From Siphonodentalium dalli (lineage: Eukaryota > Mollusca > Scaphopoda > Gadilida > Siphonodentaliidae): DNA of 64,000 bases. Positions within the stretch are counted from its first letter, which is position 1. Each line of letters opens with the position of its first letter. The notes below the pieces were generated by a model that saw nothing but the letters and a program-made list of their open reading frames with translations, was not told the DNA's origin and did not search any database. The translations under genes were made by a program, and so were the position numbers. The stretch spans positions 176,158,247-176,222,246 of the forward strand of contig CP136064.1 of the NCBI GenBank assembly GCA_032622095.1. Direction: 5' to 3'. Positions 57,829 to 64,000 of this stretch are shown in pieces.

Positions 57829-58304
57829 TAGATCATGCCATGAATCTCAGCTCTATCTAATGCCATTAGAGATCATATTCCACCAGTACAAAACCTTGGA
57901 ACTTTTTGAAGTTTTGACAGGGAACCTTATAAAGTAAAAAAATAACAGGGAACATATTTCTTAGTTAGTACCTGTTCCTTAATAATGTACTTCACTGTAG
58001 TTGAAGGTCCCAACACGAAATTTCATAATTTAAGTGACTTTGTGAGCGATTTTGCTTTGCGTCACTTACAATTATTTAACTTATTCTGGGTAATTAATTT
58101 GATGTTTATTGTGATATCGGCTCATAAAAGTCACAGAAAAACAACACACAATTTTTAGTTGGGACCTTTACCTATAGTGAAGTACATTATATAGGAAGAG
58201 GTGACAACTGCGTTATGTTTTTGACTTTATAAGGTTCCCTGTCAAAACTTTAAAAAGTTCCCAGGTTTTGTAATGGTGGAATATGATTTCATGGCATGAT
58301 CTAG
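57829..58304. mobile_element. Long inverted repeat, about 476 bp
   Basis: The left arm contains TAGATCATGCCATGAA, ATCATATTCCACCAGTACAA, GTTTTGACAGGGAACCTTAT and AATGTACTTCACTGTAG. The right arm has the same in inverse order and strand. The arms extend about 200 bp with small indels. A foldback transposon is likely; the superfamily is unknown. Confidence 0.7.
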
Positions 58305-58623
58305 TAAATCAGTGGCTAAAGATTTTCATGGGGAAATGAAATCCGGTGGCATATATTCCAGACCTGAAACTTGTGGCATTTCATTTGAGCTTCATCTCAT
58401 GAGATTTTTCATATTTCAGCTGTATCTCCTTAAGTAGCATTCAGACGAATATTTGCATTGGTCCGTATGTTGCATTGACACAATCTGTTGTCTGCGTTAA
58501 ACCGTTTATACGTATGCGTACATTGCATTATAACATTGAGCTTCCGATTAATAATTGCAGCTAATAAGATCGCTGTTAGAATAAATGCAATATTGCAAAT
58601 CAATCTATCTGTATTAAATTAAA

Positions 58624-58988
58624 GTGATGTGAAACACTCAGGTAGGGTGATCAAATAGAAATGTAGAATAATCTTGCTCAAAGTAGTTATTTTTACGAAT
58701 ATAAATCCAAATTTACAATACACCGTCATTCTTATATATCAATTAAATTCAATGACTCTCGGTGTCGAAATCATTTGCATTCATTTATCGCCGTTTGTTT
58801 CGTCCCTAATCGAGATGTAAATATTTACAGTTGCGCATTGTTCAGGTGATGTTTTCTATGTAGTGGTGTGATCAATTTCATTGAGATTTTCGGCAATGTT
58901 AGTAGAATTTTACATCCCCCCAGTTGGCACAACGCCTGAGTACTAACTTATCAGTTTAATTCACCCGAACAAGTCCATACTATGTCTT
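58624..58988 (-). repeat. Free copy of the core found in 9189-9621
   Basis: Reverse complement of 9224-9603, with recognisable blocks GACTTGTTCGGGTG, CTGATAAGTTAGTAC, GTAAATATTTACATC and TTTGAGCAAGATTATTCT. It has no CAGTAATGC ends here. Confidence 0.7.
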
Positions 58989-59385
58989 CAATTCTGCGAT
59001 AATGTCAACCCTGTCAAATCCCAACAAATAACTCTTTATTGACATATTATAAAATAACATGATGTTCACATCACAGCTGTCTGAATGCCCTAGTGTTATT
59101 GTCTGTAATTCAATTCCAAAGCAATGTATGCAACAGACTCGTCTGAACACTACTTTAGAACTGAAACTTACCTCCACCCCTTCACATTGACAGAGATTGT
59201 AGTTGGGTCCTACTAACTCAGTGAAGTTACTCTGGGTAAGTTAGCTTGATGATCACTTTCCAATTCTGGTATCATCTGTGTTATCGATAGTTGTTATCAT
59301 AAAATTCACCCGTATTATGTGTTGTCATTGTTTTTTATATATTTATTTGGTTGTTACAGAATAAATTGAACTTTAAACATGTAGC

Positions 59386-62324
59386 TTTTTAGCTCAACTT
59401 TACTTTGTAAAGTTTGAGCTATTGCCATGGCTTTGTCGTCCGTCGTCCGTGTGTACGTGTGTACGTGTGCGCGTGTGTGCGTGTGTGCGTGTGTACGTAA
59501 GGCGTCAACAATAGAGGCTACAGGTCGTACCTTTGATCGGATTATTATGAAATTTGTCATAGCTGTTGACATCAACATTTGTACCGGAATGATTCATTTT
59601 GGGGTCATTCGGAAAAAAAACATGGCCGCCAGCGGCCATCTTAGATTTCAAAATTCAATCCATTAGCACGGGCTACAGGCCGTACTGTTCGTCTGATCGT
59701 CATGAAATTTGTCATGGATGTTAATATTGACATGTAGATGGGAACGAGTAATTTTGGGGTCATTCGGCCAAAAAACATGGCCGCCAGCAGCCATCTTCGA
59801 TTTTACTCTTTGCATGACTAAATCCTTTAGCACGGGCTACAGGTCGTACCTTTAGTCAGATCATCATAAAATTTGTCATGGATGTTAACAATGACATGTA
59901 GATGGGAATGAGTCATTTTTGGGTTATTCGGGCAAAAAACATGGCCGCCAGCAGCCATCTTGGATTTTACTCTTTGTATGACTAAATCCTTTAGCACGGG
60001 CTACAGGTCATACCTTTAGTCTGATAATCATGAAATTTGTCATGGTTGTTGAAATTGGAATGTAGATGGGAACGAGTCATTTTGGGGTCATTCGGACAAA
60101 AAACATGGCCGCCAGTGGCCATCTTTGTTTTCAAAATTCAATCCATTAGCACGGGCCACAGGTTGCACTGTTCGTCTGATCATCATGAAATTTGTCATGG
60201 ATGTTAATATTGACATGTAGATGGGAACGCGTTATTTTGGGGTCAATCGGCCCAAAAATATGGCCGCCAGCAGCCATCTTGGATTTTACTCTTTGTATGA
60301 CTAAATTCTTTAGCACGGGCTACAGGTCGTACCTTTAGTCTGATCATCATAAAATTTGTCATGGATGTTAACAATGACATGTAGATTGGAACGAGTCATT
60401 TTGGGGTCATTCGGCCAAAAAACATGGCCGCCAGCAGCCGTCTTGGATTTTACTCTTTGCATGACTAAATCCTTTAGCACGGGCTACAGGTCCTACTTTT
60501 AGTCTGATCATCATAAAATTTGTCAATAATGTTAATAATCACATGTAGATGGGAACGAGTCATTTTGGGGTCATTCGGCCAAAAAACATGGCCGCCAGCA
60601 GCCATCTTGGATTTTACTCTTTGTATGACTAAATCCTTTAGCACGGGCTACAGGTCGCACCTTTAGTCTGATCATCATAAAATTTGTCATGTAGTCTGAT
60701 CATCATAAAATTTGTCATGGCTGTTGATATTGGAATGTAGATGGGAACGAGTCATTTTGGGGTCATTCGGACAAAAAACATGGCCGCCAGCGGCCATCTT
60801 GGATTTCAAAATTTAATCCATTAGCACGGGCCACAGGTCGTACTGTTTGTCTGATCATCATGAAATTTGTCATGGATGATAATATTGACATGTAGATGGG
60901 AACGAGTAATTTTGGGGTCATTCGGCCAAAAAACATGGTCGCCAGCAGCCATCTTGGATTTTACTCTTTGTATGACTAAATCCTTTAGCACAGGCTACAG
61001 GTCGTACATTTAGTCTGATTATCATAAAATTTGTCATGGCTGTTGAAATTGGAATGTAGATGGGAACGAGTCATTTTGGGGTCATTCGGACTAAAAACAT
61101 GGCCGCCAGCAGCCATCTTGCATTTAAAAATTTAATCCATTAGCACGGGCCACAGTTAGTACTGTTCGTCTGATCATCATGAAATTTGTCTTGGATGTTA
61201 ATATTGACATGTAGATGGGAACGAGTACTTTTGGGGTCATTTGGCCGAAAAACATGGCCGCCAGCAGCCATCTTGGATTTCACTCTTTGTATGACTAAAT
61301 CCTTTAGCACGGGCTACAGGTTGTATGTTTAGTCTGATCATCATAAAATTTGTCATGAATGTTAATAATGACATGTAGATGGGAACGAGTCATTTTGGGG
61401 TCATTCGGCCAAAAAACATGGCCGCCAGCAGCCATCTTGGATTTTACTCTTTGTATGACTAAATCCTTTAGCACGGGCTACAGGTCGTACCTTTAGTCTG
61501 ATCATCATAAAATTTTTCATGGCTGTTGAAATTGGAATGTAAATGGGAACGAGTCATTTTGGGGTCATTCGGACAAAAAACATGGCCGCTAGCAGCCATC
61601 TTGGATTTCAAAATTTAATCCATTAGCACGGGCCACAGGTCGTACTGTTCGTCTGATCATCATGAAATTTGTCATGGATGTTAATATTGACATGTAGATG
61701 GGAACGAGTAATTTTGGGGTCAATCGGCCAAAAAACATGGTCGCCAGCAGCCATCTTGGATTTTACTCTTTGTATGACTAAATCCTTTAGCACGGGCTAC
61801 AGGTTGTACCTTTAGTCTGATCATCATAAAATTTGTCATGAATGTTAATAATGACATGTAGATGGGAACGAGTCATTTTGGGGTCATTTGGCCAAAAAAC
61901 ATGGCCGCCAGCAGCCAACTTGGATTTTACTCTTTGTATGACTAAATCCTTTACCACGGGCTACAGGTCGTACCTTTAGTCTGATTTCGGGGTCATTCAG
62001 ACAAAAAACATGGCCGCCAGTGGCCATCTTGGATTTCAAAATTTAATCCATTAGCACGGGCCACAGGTCGTACCTTTAGTCTGATCGTCATAAAATTTGT
62101 CATTGATGTTAACGATGACATGTAGTTGGGAACGACTCATTTTGGGGTCATTCGGCTGAAAACATGGCCGCCAGCAGCCATCTTGGATTTTACTGTTCTC
62201 TTCATGTCTATAAACTAGTATTAGACATTCAACTTTCCACATTCCTAATCGCTCCATTGACTGTAATATATTAAATTATTCCCTTTCCAAGTTGAGCTAC
62301 AGTGTCATTGACACTTTCATTTTA
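59386..62324 (+). repeat. Higher-order tandem array, 17 units
   Basis: Same ends as 39904-41060: TTTTAGCTCAACTTTACTTT at the start and TTCCAAGTTGAGCTACAGTG at the end. Seventeen units of about 160 bp can be counted by their ATGGCCGCC/ATGGTCGCC cores (59621, 59778, 59939, 60104, 60259, 60421, 60588, 60779, 60937, 61098, 61253, 61418, 61579, 61736, 61899, 62009, 62163). Unit types run A B C A B C C A B A B C A B C A C, where the second-last is truncated. A GTGTGC microsatellite sits near 59450-59500. Non-coding. Confidence 0.87.
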
Positions 62325-62486
62325 TTACACACCCACTAATTTTAAACTCCTGTATTCAACATAATGACTGTCATTGAATAAATAGAACCCATTCAGTCTC
62401 ATGGTAGTGTGGTCGTCGGAGGGTTAGACCCAGAAGAAATTGGTAAAGAAGCGGTTTTGGTGTCATTCGACGCGGGAGAATCTCGT

Positions 62487-63600
62487 GTATAACATATCCA
62501 AAATCCGCTAAAATCCGCTTTGGGGAAAATTCAGGATCCAAGATGGCGTCCAACATGGCTGCCGTTAGTCAAAAGATACTCTGACTGAGATTAATTCGAT
62601 TATAGTGAGAACAAATGTTGTCATATGTATACAATGTATATATTTCTGCAAAGGTAAAATATTGTGACACCTGTTTATGACACAAATGGAACCCCTCGTC
62701 CCAGATGGCCGCCAAAATGGCGGCCTAAACTCGAACATTTGAAGTTTTTGCTAATATCTTAAAGATCAATTCCCCTGTTGTTAGATAATGGTTCAGATTG
62801 GCGACTTTGTTTAGTCTTATTCATGATAATTCAGCATTGGAGCAATGAAAGATACCATAAATGGGATCCCAGACTCATCTACACCCTCAAAAATTCGATT
62901 TTACAGAACGCGGTATAAAATTCCACAAAAATCGCCATTGGGATTAGTCATATATCAACAAGAAATGGACAGAACTGCACAATGTATTAAAGTTGGGCAT
63001 ACCAATATCTATGAATACTCTAATTCAATGAAACCATAATGGCGCTTTGTCTCAAAATGGGGTGAATTTTTTTTTGGAAAATGGCAGATATTGATCAGTG
63101 TCGTTCAATCCATTATAAGTAGTGGTTGATGAATAAAATTGACTAAATAAATACGAATGTATACCTCTTTATGATGCCATTAATATGCTAGCTCTGTGTA
63201 AAAACTTAAACATCAGTACCAAAAATGACTGCCAAAATGGCCACCCGATGTGAAAAATACTATTTTCTATCACTTCTGTTTATCACTTATTGCTCTCTGA
63301 ACTGGGAAACAATGGGTATATTCTTTCAATGATCGTATCAACTGATCATTCCAGCAATGACATGTCTAATCGATTAGATCATAGTTTACTCCGGTCCTTC
63401 ACTAATAAGTTATAACGAATGCGGTATGAAATTTAACCAAAATCAACTTTGGGGTTCTGGTCACATTTGATATTTAGGGATGAGCAGATCTTGTCTACAA
63501 AATAATTGAGCGTTTCTTTTATTTGTGAACATTCCATCTCAAATAGACCAAAAGAAACAATACATTTTATCTAATATGGCTTCCAAAAATAAAAAATGGT
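62487..63600 (+). repeat. AAATCCGCT/GATGGCTGCC repeat, copy 2 and decayed relatives
   Basis: 62487-62735 matches the reverse complement of 21690-22010. Further decayed units follow: ACGCGGTATAAAATTCCACA (about 62909) and TGCGGTATGAAATTTAACCA (about 63420), CCAAAATGGCGGCC and CCAAAATGGCCACC. It appears to be an old tandem repeat with a period of about 500 bp. Confidence 0.5.
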
Positions 63601-64000
63601 AGACTCTGCCCAGCTTATCATATAATGGAAGTTGTGAGTGGTGGATGCAGTTGATAGTTGGCTAATATACATGTATGTGGCTCATATACATCAAAACTAT
63701 TTTTTTCAATCTGTTGGTGGCTTCCCGTGGGTTGACAAAATCGCGACGCATCAGTGCTATAATGTCGTAACTCAATTATGGCGGAAATGAGTATTTGATA
63801 ACCATTCGAATCGTGAGAAAAAATCCAATCCGATGGGCCAAACTCTTTTTGCATTGGATGACAAATATTCGCACAACCAGAAAAAGCAAATGTCGTATCT
63901 CCAGCGATCTTTACAATTATTCGTGCTATGAGGTCGTATGTCCAACAGCAGCCAATCGGACGCTTCAGGTTGTCCACGTGACTTCTGTTTTGTGTTTGTG
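63601..64000. other. No recognised feature
   Basis: A 119-codon frame on the - strand (63618-63977) shows no motif or family resemblance and I do not call it a gene. Confidence 0.45.

Noticed and set aside
39904..62324. Regularly spaced repeats that could suggest a CRISPR array.
   Set aside because: Units are contiguous 160-bp tandem repeats without variable spacers, in an intron-bearing animal genome.
63618..63977. 119-codon frame on the - strand.
   Set aside because: No recognised motif; could be chance. It may be an exon of an unknown gene but nothing supports that.

Overview
This window is nuclear DNA of an animal. It is AT-rich and intron-containing, and it holds one recognisable host gene embedded in a dense population of transposable elements. 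The gene is an orthologue of AIP (aryl-hydrocarbon-receptor-interacting protein, an HSP90 co-chaperone). It lies on the + strand in six exons, 25018..25116, 44641..44820, 46664..46841, 50540..50726, 51244..51386 and 56463..56662. These join in frame to 328 codons plus a stop, and every intron has GT..AG ends. Intron 1 is about 19.5 kb. The repeats (foldback elements, tandem-repeat elements with microsatellite tails, PHD-finger and RNase H non-LTR retrotransposons, a tRNA-derived SINE) suggest a marine invertebrate, most likely a lophotrochozoan such as a mollusc. That placement is an inference; nothing here fixes the species.

Layout. Positions 1-24.9 kb hold no gene I can recognise. They carry foldback (MITE-like) elements of several families: a TA-flanked hairpin family with CAGTAATGC ends, two TTAA-flanked piggyBac-like families, a short CATTTGCAG palindrome family and a hAT-like element. 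Tandem-repeat blocks follow at 17.1-23.1 kb. AIP exon 1 is at 25.0 kb. Intron 1 begins with an antisense RNase H non-LTR fragment (25.3-26.6 kb). Next is a 4,006-bp Mutator-like (MULE) transposon, 26717..30722, with long inverted repeats and a perfect 9-bp target-site duplication. It contains the C-terminal part of a MULE transposase and a broken PHD-finger/reverse-transcriptase retroelement. Further along intron 1 are a HINE/pearl-like tandem array (33.95-35.0 kb) and a higher-order tandem array (39.9-41.1 kb). AIP exons 2-6 occupy 44.6-56.7 kb, with MITEs, a SINE, a hAT-like element and a LINE fragment in the introns. From 56.7 to 64 kb there are two adjacent perfect oestrogen-response-element-like palindromes, more MITEs, and a 2.9-kb second copy of the higher-order array (17 units against 6).

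The gene and the repeats are linked mainly by position. AIP has accumulated mobile DNA in introns 1, 2, 3, 4 and 5, and one piggyBac-like MITE ends 14 bp before the last exon, so the branch point of that intron probably lies inside the MITE. The strongest observations are the MULE with its captured or nested RT, the higher-order arrays, the graded deletion series of the hairpin MITE, and the ERE-like pair behind AIP. I did not find a clearly new molecular system. I saw no tRNA, rRNA or CRISPR array.
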